Source: Wolbachia endosymbiont of Ctenocephalides felis wCfeF (lineage in GTDB: Bacteria; Pseudomonadota; Alphaproteobacteria; Rickettsiales; Anaplasmataceae). From it: DNA of 64,000 nucleotides. A program made the position numbers and the translations under genes. Where the stretch lies: assembly GCA_028571325.1 (NCBI GenBank), contig CP116767.1, positions 1,207,150 through 1,271,149 on the forward strand. The letters run 5' to 3'. Below are positions 51,619 to 60,976 of this stretch, piece after piece. Positions within the stretch are counted from its first letter, which is position 1; every line of letters starts with the position of its first letter. The notes under the pieces were generated by a model. It did not search any database. It saw only the letters and a list, made by a program, of their open reading frames with translations, and was not told the DNA's origin.

Positions 51619-52701
51619 ATGTTAATAGGAAATCAAAGTAAAAACAAAGTAGAGAGGGCCATCAGTGAAATCAGGCGTGGTCTGCCAATTGTAATACATG
51701 ATGAAAGTAATTATCTATTGTTTGCTGCTGCTGAAACTTTAGAGAGGGATTCATTTGATCAGTATAAGCTCATATCAGACAATCTATGTGTCACTTTGAC
51801 TCTAAGTAAGGTGCAGTATACGTTCCAAAATGAAGAAAATGGCAGCAAACGCTTACCGGTAAACAACTTTGATGAGCTGCTTTATTTAGTAAACTGTTCA
51901 ACAGAAGATAGCACAAAAGAATTGCAGCGTTCAAAGATGATAGATAAATGTGCTACTACTTTGCTTAAATTCTCAGAATTATTGCCATACGCGTTAGTGA
52001 TCGATATGACTTTTAAAGATAAGAATGAGATGCGAGATTGGTGTGAGAAAAATGACGTCATTGCGCTGGACACATTATTCATAAACGATTTTCAACGAAA
52101 CCAGGGTTTATATGAAGTGTGCAAAACATCATTATTTTTGAAGCAGACTCAAGAAGTAAATATCATATCTTATAGAACCAAAAGTGGCGGGAGGGAACAT
52201 TATGCAATTATTATTGGCAATCCAAATGAAGATGGAGACCCGTTAGTGAGGATTCATTCCTCATGCTATACAGGCGATCTATTAGACAGCTTATCGTGCG
52301 ATTGTAGAAGCCAATTACATCAAGCAATCCAAATAATGGCTGACTCTAGCGGTGGCATTATATTATACCTTATGCAGGATGGTAGGGGCATTGGTTTAAC
52401 TAATAAGTTAAGGGCATATGATATGCAGAGAAAATATAATCTTGATACTGTGGATGCAAATAGAATATTGGGTTTTGAAGATGATGAAAGGGATTTTACC
52501 GTTGCAGCTGAAATGCTCAAGAAATTAGGCGTTAAAAAAGTCCAATTACTTACAAATAACGGTAGAAAGTTATCAGAGTTGAAAAACAGTGGCATAGAGG
52601 TTACAAGGTGTCTACCACTTATTATGGAGCGTAATCAGTATAATGTTTCATATATGGAGACAAAATTTGGCAAGCTAGGCCACAAGTTAAGGGTTTTTTA
52701 G
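51619..52701 (+). CDS. ribA: GTP cyclohydrolase II (RibA)
   Basis: 360 residues from ATG 51619; the frame is open back into the tRNA at 51544, which cannot be coding. The C-terminal half is GTP cyclohydrolase II: VRIHSSCYTGDLLDSLSCDC (zinc cysteines), ILYLMQDGRGIGLTNKLRAY, and DERDFTVAAEMLKKLG near the end. The N-terminal half resembles a degenerate DHBP synthase-like domain, as in other Wolbachia RibA. It catalyses the first step of riboflavin synthesis. It is located directly upstream of virB8, as in other Wolbachia, where it is transcribed with the secretion genes. Confidence 0.93.
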   Translation: MLIGNQSKNKVERAISEIRRGLPIVIHDESNYLLFAAAETLERDSFDQYKLISDNLCVTLTLSKVQYTFQNEENGSKRLPVNNFDELLYLVNCSTEDSTKELQRSKMIDKCATTLLKFSELLPYALVIDMTFKDKNEMRDWCEKNDVIALDTLFINDFQRNQGLYEVCKTSLFLKQTQEVNIISYRTKSGGREHYAIIIGNPNEDGDPLVRIHSSCYTGDLLDSLSCDCRSQLHQAIQIMADSSGGIILYLMQDGRGIGLTNKLRAYDMQRKYNLDTVDANRILGFEDDERDFTVAAEMLKKLGVKKVQLLTNNGRKLSELKNSGIEVTRCLPLIMERNQYNVSYMETKFGKLGHKLRVF

Positions 52702-52772
52702 CTTTTTTATTGTAACTACTTTGTTGATTTACTATGTTCGTTAATATAGGTTAAGGTTTTAAGAAAATTAAG

Positions 52773-53453
52773 ATGCTAAAGCTTTTCAAAAAGAAAAATA
52801 ATGAGTCGTTGGATAAGGATATAAATTGGAGTTCGAGTCGCCATAGCACAGTTGTTGCTCAGAGGAATACTTTACTTTTATTTACATTAATATTATTAGT
52901 AGCAATTTCTGTAAGCATATTGGCTATATTTAAAATTAGTACAAGTAGCACTATTGAGCCATTTGTTATAGAAATTGAAAAAAAATCCGGAATAGTGCAA
53001 TTGGTTGATCCTGTTACAGTAAAACAATATTCTGCGGATAAAGTACTAAACAATCATTTTATTGCAGAATACATAAAGGCAAGAGAGGTTTTTGATAAAT
53101 ATAACTACAATTATAACTATTACACAAAGGTGAGGTTATTTTCTTCACCCAATGTATATAATGAATTTAGAAATTATATAAGCTCGCAGAACATGGATGA
53201 TCTTTTTAATTTATATTCAGGTTTTGTTAAAAATGAGTTTAAGATTCGCTCAATCCAGAAATTGTATGATGATACCTTTCAGGTGAGGTTTACTGTGGAA
53301 TTCACACGAAAAGATGGAAGCTCTGTAAGAAAAAACAAGATAGTCATCATGTCGTATAAGTATGCATCACTTGAAATGAATGATCAGCAAAGATACGTTA
53401 ATCCATTAGGATTTCAGGTTACTTCTTATAGGGTAGATGATGAATATGTGTAG
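52773..53453 (+). CDS. virB8: VirB8, type IV secretion inner-membrane assembly factor
   Basis: 226 residues. One N-terminal transmembrane helix (NTLLLFTLILLVAISVSILAIF, about 32-53) precedes a periplasmic NTF2-like domain with PFVIEIEKKSGIVQLVDPV and YTKVRLFSSPNVYNEFR. VirB8 nucleates the inner-membrane complex with VirB9 and VirB10. The 3' end overlaps virB9 by 17 bases. First gene of the virB8-D4 set, 71 bases after ribA. Confidence 0.93.
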   Translation: MLKLFKKKNNESLDKDINWSSSRHSTVVAQRNTLLLFTLILLVAISVSILAIFKISTSSTIEPFVIEIEKKSGIVQLVDPVTVKQYSADKVLNNHFIAEYIKAREVFDKYNYNYNYYTKVRLFSSPNVYNEFRNYISSQNMDDLFNLYSGFVKNEFKIRSIQKLYDDTFQVRFTVEFTRKDGSSVRKNKIVIMSYKYASLEMNDQQRYVNPLGFQVTSYRVDDEYV

Positions 53454-54246
53454 AATATTATTAGTTTTAGCTTTACTGATAAATAGCGGTTTAAGTGCAT
53501 CAGTTAATTACAATAAGCCTATTTCTGTAGATAGTAGAATAAAAACTTTTGTGTATAGTCCTAACGAAGTATTCACAGTTGTTTTTAGTCAAGGTTACTA
53601 TTCTTATATTGAATTTGCAGAAGGAGAAAAAGTTAAAAACATTGCTGTTGGTGATGCGTCAAGTTGGAAAATTAGCCCTTATGACAATAAACTACTTATC
53701 ATGCCGTTTGAAGTTAGTAGCCGCACTAACATGATTATTACAACTACCAAAAAGAGAAATTACATTTTTGACTTAATCTCAAGACCAAACTACGATAAAT
53801 ACCCAGATGCTGATACTGAGAAAATAAGTCACGATTATTCTGCTGAAAAAGATATATCTTATGTAGTACGTTTTTATTACCCTCAAGAGGAAGATGAATT
53901 TGATGTTGATTTAGATGAAGTATCAACGCCTACTCAAATGCAATATGTTCTAGACAAGCCAGAAGGAGTAATACAGGAAAATGACACGAAGTACAATTAT
54001 ACATATATCGATGAAGGTGTTAACACTGATATAATACCAATTGAGTTATTTGACGATGGCTATTTAACCTATTTTAAATTTAGGGACAGTAACAAAATAC
54101 CTCAGATTTTTACAGAAGAGGGTAAAACTAAATTACCTTGTAAAAGACTGTTATTTGATGGTTATGTTATAATAAAAGGGGTGCATAAGAAGTTATTCAT
54201 GCGTTATGAGAATAATGAAGTTGAAATTATAAATAGGTCACTTTAG
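53437..54246 (+). CDS. virB9: VirB9, outer-membrane complex component
   Basis: 269 residues with a signal peptide (RILLVLALLINSGLSASV). The family pattern follows: DSRIKTFVYSPNEVFTVVFS near the N-terminus, GDASSWKISPYDNKLLIMP, and the C-terminal VirB9/CagX segment FDDGYLTYFKF and KRLLFDGYVIIKGVHKKLF. It is exported to the periplasm and forms the outer ring with VirB7 and VirB10. The start has several in-frame ATG options (53437, 53440, 53446). It overlaps virB8. Confidence 0.93.
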   Translation: MMNMCRILLVLALLINSGLSASVNYNKPISVDSRIKTFVYSPNEVFTVVFSQGYYSYIEFAEGEKVKNIAVGDASSWKISPYDNKLLIMPFEVSSRTNMIITTTKKRNYIFDLISRPNYDKYPDADTEKISHDYSAEKDISYVVRFYYPQEEDEFDVDLDEVSTPTQMQYVLDKPEGVIQENDTKYNYTYIDEGVNTDIIPIELFDDGYLTYFKFRDSNKIPQIFTEEGKTKLPCKRLLFDGYVIIKGVHKKLFMRYENNEVEIINRSL

Positions 54247-54262
54247 CTGTGGTACATGTAAT

Positions 54263-55723
54263 ATGAGTAAAGAAAAGCGTAACAATTCGGAAAATGAGTC
54301 AGAAATAGAGAGCAAGGTAGTAACAGTTGGCTCTAATCAAGGCCATAGAGCATTAATGGTTGTTATTTTAGTGCTTCTAGTTGGTGGGATATATTATCTC
54401 TATTTTAGTCCTTCTTCTGATGAAGAGGATGTGGAAACCATTAGAAAGGAAGAAACGGAGCAAAATGTTCAAGAATTGAAAGGAAAGTTGGAGAAAGTTC
54501 CAGATAATACAGCGGTTCATGAAAGGATAATAACTGATCTGCCATCTTTACCTTCTATTTCTACACCGCAAATTATACCGGAAGTAAAACAGGCTAAAAA
54601 AGAAGAAATGGTAAAAAAAGAAGAAGAAAAACCAAAAGAAACGCCTATGTCAAATATGCCTGTTTTGCCAAAGCAAAACTTCCCCCATAGCAATATTACC
54701 AGCAATTTACCAACCTCGTTTCCTACAATAGGTGGAGGTGGTTATCCTAGAGACAGACGTGGTGCACAAATGTTAGCAATTTCAGGTGGTGGCAAAGAGG
54801 ACAAGGCTGCCGATGCCATTTTATCCAACACTTCAGTACAGCCGAATGTAGCTACCAAAGTGGGGAAACTTGGGTTTATGATTACTCAAGGTAAAATTAT
54901 TGATGCTGTTTTTGAAACTGCAATAAGTTCTGATCTGCAAGGAACGCTACGTGCTGTGGTTAGTAGTAATGTTTATGCAGAGACTGGTGATACGGTTTTA
55001 ATACCCAGAGGTTCAAGATTGATAGGTGGCTATTCATTTGACTCGAATGTTGCAAGAGCTCGCATAAATATAAACTGGAATAGGATCATTCTTCCTCACG
55101 GAATAGATATTGCTATTTCATCACCTGGTACCGATGAGCTTGGTAGAGCAGGGGTAGCTGGCATAGTTGATAATAAAATAGCAAGTGCATTGTTTTCTTC
55201 AATATTGCTTGCAGGTGTTTCGATTGGGTCAGCTGTTATAGGACAAAAGGCTTCCAATCTTGTTGATGCGCTAAATGCCATGGATGCGGTAAGATCTATC
55301 ACTGCAACTGAAATAGATTTTTCTTCTCTCCAAAGCACTATTGACCCAGAAAAAAAGATATCTAGTGACAAATGGAAATTGGGCCTTGGAGCTATTGGCA
55401 GAATTAAGAATGCTAAAAATGAGCAAGATTTGCTGAAAATAATGAAAGAGGAAATGGCAAAAGCACTAGGAATTGATGGAGGTAAGGTAAATATAAGCCT
55501 AGAAGACATAAATCAACTGCTACAACAATTTCTAGGAAAAAACAAATCTGTCTATGAAGAGGCAATTAGCAAATCAATCAATGATTTTTCTAAAGATATG
55601 CGAGATATAGTCGAAAGATCTACAGATAAAAAACCAACTGTTTATGTCGATCAAGGCACCGCATTGAAAGTATTTGTTAACCAAGATATAGTATTTCCTC
55701 CACAGGCAATATTAAACCAGTAA
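54263..55723 (+). CDS. virB10: VirB10, energy-sensing channel scaffold
   Basis: 486 residues. There is a single transmembrane helix (ALMVVILVLLVGGIYYLYF, about 30-48), a Pro/Lys/Glu-rich periplasmic stretch (about 60-150), and a C-terminal TrbI/VirB10 beta-barrel domain (GKIIDAVFETAISSDLQGTL, YAETGDTVLIPRGSRLIGGY, NRIILPHGIDIAISSPGTDE). VirB10 spans both membranes and couples ATP hydrolysis to channel opening. It starts 16 bases after virB9. Length is in the usual range. Confidence 0.95.
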   Translation: MSKEKRNNSENESEIESKVVTVGSNQGHRALMVVILVLLVGGIYYLYFSPSSDEEDVETIRKEETEQNVQELKGKLEKVPDNTAVHERIITDLPSLPSISTPQIIPEVKQAKKEEMVKKEEEKPKETPMSNMPVLPKQNFPHSNITSNLPTSFPTIGGGGYPRDRRGAQMLAISGGGKEDKAADAILSNTSVQPNVATKVGKLGFMITQGKIIDAVFETAISSDLQGTLRAVVSSNVYAETGDTVLIPRGSRLIGGYSFDSNVARARININWNRIILPHGIDIAISSPGTDELGRAGVAGIVDNKIASALFSSILLAGVSIGSAVIGQKASNLVDALNAMDAVRSITATEIDFSSLQSTIDPEKKISSDKWKLGLGAIGRIKNAKNEQDLLKIMKEEMAKALGIDGGKVNISLEDINQLLQQFLGKNKSVYEEAISKSINDFSKDMRDIVERSTDKKPTVYVDQGTALKVFVNQDIVFPPQAILNQ

Positions 55724-55724
55724 A

Positions 55725-56717
55725 ATGAACTATGCTGCACTTGATACATATTTAGAGCCATTACAAGGTATCTTTCAAGAGGAAGGCGTAAATGAAATAT
55801 CAATAAATAAGCCAAAGGAAGTATGGATTGAAAATCGTGGTGAAATAAGGTGTGAAAAATTAGAGATATTCGACCTTAACCATTTAAAATCTCTTAGCAG
55901 ACTGATTGCTCAAGCCACAGAACAAAAACTTAGCGAAGAAGCACCGCTGCTTTCAGCTACATTACCAAATGGTTATCGTATACAGATAGTATTTCCACCA
56001 GCATGTGAGTCTGATAAAGTAGTCATGTCAATTCGTAAACCTTCTACCATGCAATTAGCATTGGATGATTATGAAAAGATGGGGGCTTTTTCTGAAACTG
56101 TTATAGAAGTAACTGATGATCCAGTGGATCGTCACCTGGATTCACTGTTAAAGCAAAGAAGAATAAGAGAGTTTTTAGAATACGCTGTAATAAATAAAAA
56201 AAACATCATAATCAGTGGCGGAACTTCTACCGGTAAAACTACTTTTACTAACGCAACTTTGCGTACCATTCCAGCCGAAGAAAGAATTATTACTGTTGAA
56301 GATGCGAGGGAAATCGTTTTGAACGATCATCCAAATAGAGTACATCTGATTGCTTCTAAAGGAGGGCAGGGCAGGGCCAAAGTGACTACTCAAGATTTGA
56401 TAGAAGCATGCTTACGTTTAAGGCCAGATAGAATAATAGTTGGTGAGCTCCGTGGAGCGGAAGCTTTTAGCTTTCTTAGGGCAATAAATACTGGTCACCC
56501 AGGATCAATATCAACCCTTCATGCGGATAGTCCAGCAATGGCCCTTGAGCAAATAAAACTGATGGTCATGCAGGCAAATCTTGGCATTCCTCCAGATCAA
56601 ATCATACCATACATTAGAAATGTAATTGATATTGTTATTCAACTAAAAAGAACCAGTGGGGGGAAAAGAAGCATTTCTGAAATATTATTTACTAGATCAT
56701 CGGATGAAAATGCTTAA
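55725..56717 (+). CDS. virB11: VirB11 ATPase
   Basis: 330 residues of the VirB11/PulE hexameric ATPase family. Walker A is IISGGTSTGKTTFTNA (near 163), the Asp box ITVEDAREI follows (near 185), Walker B is RIIVGELRGAEAFSF (near 235) and the His box TGHPGSISTLHADSP (near 253). It supplies energy at the cytoplasmic face of the secretion channel. It starts one base after virB10, so translation is coupled. Confidence 0.96.
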   Translation: MNYAALDTYLEPLQGIFQEEGVNEISINKPKEVWIENRGEIRCEKLEIFDLNHLKSLSRLIAQATEQKLSEEAPLLSATLPNGYRIQIVFPPACESDKVVMSIRKPSTMQLALDDYEKMGAFSETVIEVTDDPVDRHLDSLLKQRRIREFLEYAVINKKNIIISGGTSTGKTTFTNATLRTIPAEERIITVEDAREIVLNDHPNRVHLIASKGGQGRAKVTTQDLIEACLRLRPDRIIVGELRGAEAFSFLRAINTGHPGSISTLHADSPAMALEQIKLMVMQANLGIPPDQIIPYIRNVIDIVIQLKRTSGGKRSISEILFTRSSDENA

Positions 56718-56745
56718 ATTTATACATAATGAGGAAGAGTAGTTT

Positions 56746-58884
56746 ATGAGTAATGGAAATCATCTGCGCAACATTCTGATAGGGGGGGTTGTAGCTTTCA
56801 GTGTACTAGAATTTTGCTTCTATTTATCTGGTATATTGTTTTTTCTATTTGTTGATGGTCCAGATGGCGTAGACTTTAAAGCAATTAACCCTAGCTTGAC
56901 GCCTTTTCCTCAAGCTCTTTGGCCAACAATTTTTGATCATATACAATATTGTTGGCGTCATCCAGAGTTGTATAGTCTTGAGCTCAAAATTAAGTTGATT
57001 GCATCTTCTGCGCTGCCTATTGTTGTCTTGATGATTATTTTGTGGAATTTAAGGGAAAGGGTAGTTGAGTGGCGGCCATTTAAAAAGAAAGAATCACTAC
57101 ACGGAGATTCGAAGTGGGCATCAGAGAAAGACATAAGAAAAGCCGGGTTAAGAAGCAAAAAAGGGCTATTGCTTGGTAAAGATAAAAGGGGCTACTTTAT
57201 TGCTGAAGGGTTTCAACATGCATTGCTGTTTGCTCCTACGGGTTCGGGTAAAGGTGTTGGCTTTGTAATTCCTAATTTATTATTTTGGACTGACTCGGTA
57301 ATTGTACACGACATAAAATTAGAAAACTATGAAATAACAAGTGGTTGGCGAGAACGGCAGAAGCAAAAGGTATATGTGTGGAATCCAGCACAGCCAGATG
57401 GAATAAGCCACTGTTATAATCCGCTACAGTGGATTAGTGAAAAACCCGGACAGATGGTTGATGATGTGCAGAAAATAGCTAACCTAATCATGCCTGAACA
57501 AGACTTTTGGCAAAATGAAGCAAGAAGCTTGTTTGTTGGAGTAGTATTGTACTTACTTGCTGCACCAGAGAAAGTTAAATCTTTTGGTGAAGTTGTGCGC
57601 ACGATGCGTAGTGATGACGTGGTTTATAATCTCGCTGTTGCTCTTGATACAATGGGTAAAATAATACACCCTGTGGCGTACATGAACATTGCGGCTTTCT
57701 TGCAAAAAGCTGACAAAGAAAGATCAGGTGTCGTATCAACTATGAACTCATCACTTGAATTGTGGGCAAACCCATTGATTGATACTGCAACGGCGACAAG
57801 TGATTTTAATATTTTAGATTTTAAAAAGAAGAAAACTACAGTTTATGTCGGCTTAACTCCTGATAACTTAACTAGATTAAGACCTTTAATGCAAGTTTTC
57901 TACCAGCAAGCAACTGAGTTTTTGTGTAGAAAATTGCCATCGGATGATGAGCCTTATGGCGTATTGTTTTTGATGGACGAGTTTCCAACACTTGGAAAAA
58001 TGGAGCAATTTCAAACCGGCATCGCATATTTTCGTGGTTACAGAGTCAGATTATTCTTAATTGTTCAAGATACTGAGCAGCTCAAAGGAATATACGAAGA
58101 GGCAGGGATGAACTCCTTTTTATCAAACTCAACGTATAGAATAACTTTTGCAGCCAACAACATTGAGACGGCTAATTTAATATCGCAACTTATAGGAAAC
58201 AAAACTGTGCAACAAGAATCGTTGAATAAACCTAAATTTTTAGATTTGAATCCTGCTTCAAGATCGTTGCATATCTCTGAGACACAGAGAGCGTTGCTGC
58301 TGCCTCAAGAAATTATTATGTTGCCACGTGATGAGCAGATAATTTTAATAGAGTCGACTTATCCAATTAAATCAAAGAAGATTTTGTACTACAGTGATAG
58401 CACCTTTACGAGGAAGCTGCACAAATCAACTTTTGTGCCTACACAAGAGCAATATGATCCAAATAAAGTTTTTTCTGCTACTAACGAAGATAAAATTAGT
58501 AAAGAAGAGAATAATGCTATTGCAGGGCCTAGCGCTGCTGATTATCCTGTTGAAACTCAAACCGAAGATGCAGTATATGATGAATCAGAGATTAACGATG
58601 AGCTTAAAGAGGAAGATCTTGATGATGAAAATGTTGATGACAAGTTTGAAGATGAGGAAGATGACAGGTTTGATGATGAAGAGGATGAATTTGAAAGTGG
58701 TGATGAATTTCAAGAAGAAAAAGACGATGACGGGTTTGACGACGAAGAGGATGAATTTGAAGGTGGTGATAAATTTAAAGAAGAAAGAGACGATGATGGG
58801 TTTGATGACGAAGAGGATGAATTTGATGATGAAGATATTGACGACGAATTAAAAAATGATAACAAAGCCGAAGATAAAGGTTAA
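56746..58884 (+). CDS. virD4: VirD4 coupling protein with acidic repeat tail
   Basis: 712 residues. Two N-terminal transmembrane helices (about 10-36 and 78-98) precede the cytoplasmic ATPase: Walker A LFAPTGSGKGVGFVIPN (near 161) and Walker B VLFLMDEFPTLGKMEQF (near 408), with SKWASEKDIRKAGL and LFLIVQDTEQLKGIY. From about 600 the tail is almost wholly Asp/Glu, with three near-identical blocks (DGFDDEEDEFEGGDKFKEER type). VirD4 recruits substrates to the channel. The acidic tail may be a substrate-docking surface, which is inference. It follows virB11 by 28 bases. Confidence 0.95.
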   Translation: MSNGNHLRNILIGGVVAFSVLEFCFYLSGILFFLFVDGPDGVDFKAINPSLTPFPQALWPTIFDHIQYCWRHPELYSLELKIKLIASSALPIVVLMIILWNLRERVVEWRPFKKKESLHGDSKWASEKDIRKAGLRSKKGLLLGKDKRGYFIAEGFQHALLFAPTGSGKGVGFVIPNLLFWTDSVIVHDIKLENYEITSGWRERQKQKVYVWNPAQPDGISHCYNPLQWISEKPGQMVDDVQKIANLIMPEQDFWQNEARSLFVGVVLYLLAAPEKVKSFGEVVRTMRSDDVVYNLAVALDTMGKIIHPVAYMNIAAFLQKADKERSGVVSTMNSSLELWANPLIDTATATSDFNILDFKKKKTTVYVGLTPDNLTRLRPLMQVFYQQATEFLCRKLPSDDEPYGVLFLMDEFPTLGKMEQFQTGIAYFRGYRVRLFLIVQDTEQLKGIYEEAGMNSFLSNSTYRITFAANNIETANLISQLIGNKTVQQESLNKPKFLDLNPASRSLHISETQRALLLPQEIIMLPRDEQIILIESTYPIKSKKILYYSDSTFTRKLHKSTFVPTQEQYDPNKVFSATNEDKISKEENNAIAGPSAADYPVETQTEDAVYDESEINDELKEEDLDDENVDDKFEDEEDDRFDDEEDEFESGDEFQEEKDDDGFDDEEDEFEGGDKFKEERDDDGFDDEEDEFDDEDIDDELKNDNKAEDKG

Positions 58885-59001
58885 TTTTACCTATTTTTTT
58901 GGCTCAGAAAACAAGTTATGCAAATCATTAAGCTTTTCACATTAAGCCATTTTTAATTAATTAGTATTAAATTATCTACTTTAAGTTAGGGGAGTAGTAA
59001 A

Positions 59002-59850
59002 ATGAGTAATAAAAAAACATTAGCAGTTACAGCATTTGCTTTATTGTTGTCACAACAGTCTTTTGCAAGCGAAACAGAAGGATTTTACTTCGGTGGTGGA
59101 TATCACGGCCAATTTTTTAATAGCATAGGTTCACTGAAAGTCGAAGCGGCTAAAGGAAGTAAACATGTGACTGTGGACGAAATGTATGTTCCGGACAAGG
59201 TAAAAGGTCAAAAACCAAGTGAGTACAAAGGAGACTATAATCCACCTTTTGCTGGGGGTATAGCGTTTGGTTATGAAGGAGAACTAGGTAACAACAGTTA
59301 TAGAGCTGAATTAGAAGCAATGCATTCTTCTGTAAAAGCGGATAATGTTGGTTTAGAAGGTAACCAAATGGGTATATCGTACATAAAAACAATCAGTGGC
59401 AGCGATTATATGTATACTGCTAAAGTCGATAATGACCAAATTGGAAACACATCTGTGATGGCCAATGCCTACTATCATTTGAAGAATGACAGTTTCTCTT
59501 TTTCACCTTATGTTGGAGCTGGAGTCGGTTTAACAAGGATGAAGATGTTCGGAGCAGCATCAATAAGACCTGCATATCAATTAAAAGCTGGTCTTGATTA
59601 TTCCATAAATGAAAATGTAAATATGCATGTTGGATATAGACATTTTGGTGCCTTTGGTACGGATCATGAGCTAAAAGCAGAAGAGCTAGGGCAAGTAAAA
59701 AAGGAAAGTGGAAAGTATGTATTGGATAAGGGTGCACACTCAAAAAGTGGTAGCGCAAAAATAACAGAGAACATAAAGATAGGCAGTGGATTATTTGCTG
59801 CACATGGTATAGAGGCTGGTCTTACTTTCCATTTTGCTAGTAAATCTTAA
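59002..59850 (+). CDS. wspB: WspB, surface protein paralogue
   Basis: 282 residues with a signal peptide (LAVTAFALLLSQQSFA, cleavage after SFA near 22) and an eight-stranded barrel pattern of the WSP/OMP-1/P44 family: GFYFGGGYHGQF, FAGGIAFGYEGELGNNSYRAE, FSPYVGAGVGLTRMKM, AGLDYSINENVNMHVGYRHF, and the C-terminal AHGIEAGLTFHF ending in Phe-Ala-Ser-Lys. Its place after virD4 marks it as wspB, not wsp; in other Wolbachia it is transcribed with the virB8-D4 genes. A GGGGAG ribosome site precedes the ATG. The gene appears intact here. Confidence 0.92.
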   Translation: MSNKKTLAVTAFALLLSQQSFASETEGFYFGGGYHGQFFNSIGSLKVEAAKGSKHVTVDEMYVPDKVKGQKPSEYKGDYNPPFAGGIAFGYEGELGNNSYRAELEAMHSSVKADNVGLEGNQMGISYIKTISGSDYMYTAKVDNDQIGNTSVMANAYYHLKNDSFSFSPYVGAGVGLTRMKMFGAASIRPAYQLKAGLDYSINENVNMHVGYRHFGAFGTDHELKAEELGQVKKESGKYVLDKGAHSKSGSAKITENIKIGSGLFAAHGIEAGLTFHFASKS

Positions 59851-59890
59851 GGTACGTTGCTCTTTGGAGAAAATAAGCCTTTTGGTGTCG

Positions 59891-59911
59891 TTCCAGCGTG
59901 TAACGCTGGAA
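59891..59911 (+). terminator. Hairpin 3' of wspB, possible terminator
   Basis: TTCCAGCG/CGCTGGAA stem of 8 bp with a 5-base loop, 40 bases after the wspB stop. It has no clear T-tract, so it may simply be a dispersed palindrome of the type seen at 44461-44550. Confidence 0.4.
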
Positions 59912-59934
59912 TTCACAAGAGAACGGAGCCAATG

Positions 59935-59968
59935 GGCTTTGTTGCATAGCTAGCTACGCAACAAAGCC
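59935..59968. repeat. Near-perfect 34-bp palindrome
   Basis: GGCTTTGTTGC at the left edge and GCAACAAAGCC at the right edge, with a single mismatched pair over the whole 34 bases. It may be a joined pair of IS ends or a MITE. The remainder of 59851-60423 contains two copies of the CCCG/AAAGAA-type dispersed repeat (about 60025-60085 and 60120-60185) and no gene. Confidence 0.65.
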
Positions 59969-60976
59969 AACTGGGATGTTACTTTAGCAATAAATATTTA
60001 AGAAATTCATTAAATAGAGGAAAAGGCAAAAGAAACCCCGGCCATTGTCTATTTTTAGTATTGGCGTTTTTTAAAGTCTTAAACGCTGCAATTTAGCGAC
60101 TTTTAAACTGCAACAGACCCTTAGCTTAAGCGCTAAGAAACTTACTAAGCAGAAAAAAAGACAAAAGAATCCCGTGGTAGAAGTTGCTCACTCTCTAATC
60201 CTGCAAATTGGCGTACTATACTGTCTTAAACGACTTATAAGCGCGTTTCAGCTTGTATAGGGAAAAACCTAGAAGTCTAGGTGAAATTAATAAAGACATA
60301 AGGTGCACATAGTGCAAAAAATTAAACATAAGACGCCAATCTTAATACTCTTGTCGTTTAATCTGCACAGATGAAGATAACTGAACACCTTCAATACCAT
60401 GATAGTGAGACTGGCGAAAGTTGTCAAGTAGTTTTTTTGTTTCTATAATTTGTTATTTCTTCAAACTCATCAATTAAAGTTCCCATGTCTTGCGGTAAAT
60501 CAGAGCGAAATTCCATATATTCCTTACTCTTTGGGTGATATAATCCTAGCTTATAGGCATGTAATGCTTGTCTATTAAAATTACAGATAAAATCGGAGCT
60601 TTTAGCGTATTTTGCACTTTTACTACTATTTTTCCCGTAAACTTGGTCACCAACAATAGAATGTCCCATGTGGCTCATATGTACTCGAATTTGGTGTGTT
60701 CTGCCCGTTTCTAAAACGCATTTGACTAAGCTTACTTGTCCTACAACTTTCTGCACCGAATAATGGGTAATTGCCAGCTTTCCTGTGGTTTTCGCTACAC
60801 ACATCATTTCTTTATTGCCACGTTTTGGAGCAATGTTAGTTTTTATTGTTCCCTGGCTAGAAGGCAATATTCCCCAAACTACTGCTAAATATTCCCGCTT
60901 TATCTTGCGATTTGACAGTAATTCAGACAAAAAACTATGGGCTTCTTCATTTTTTGCAATTACCATCAGCCCACTT

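Noticed and set aside
58394..58852. Met/Lys-rich frame overlapping virD4
   Set aside because: Produced by the GAT/GAA repeats of the acidic tail read in another frame.
59002..59850. Main surface antigen gene wsp
   Set aside because: Position after virD4 and the N-terminal sequence fit wspB; the main wsp gene lies elsewhere in Wolbachia genomes.
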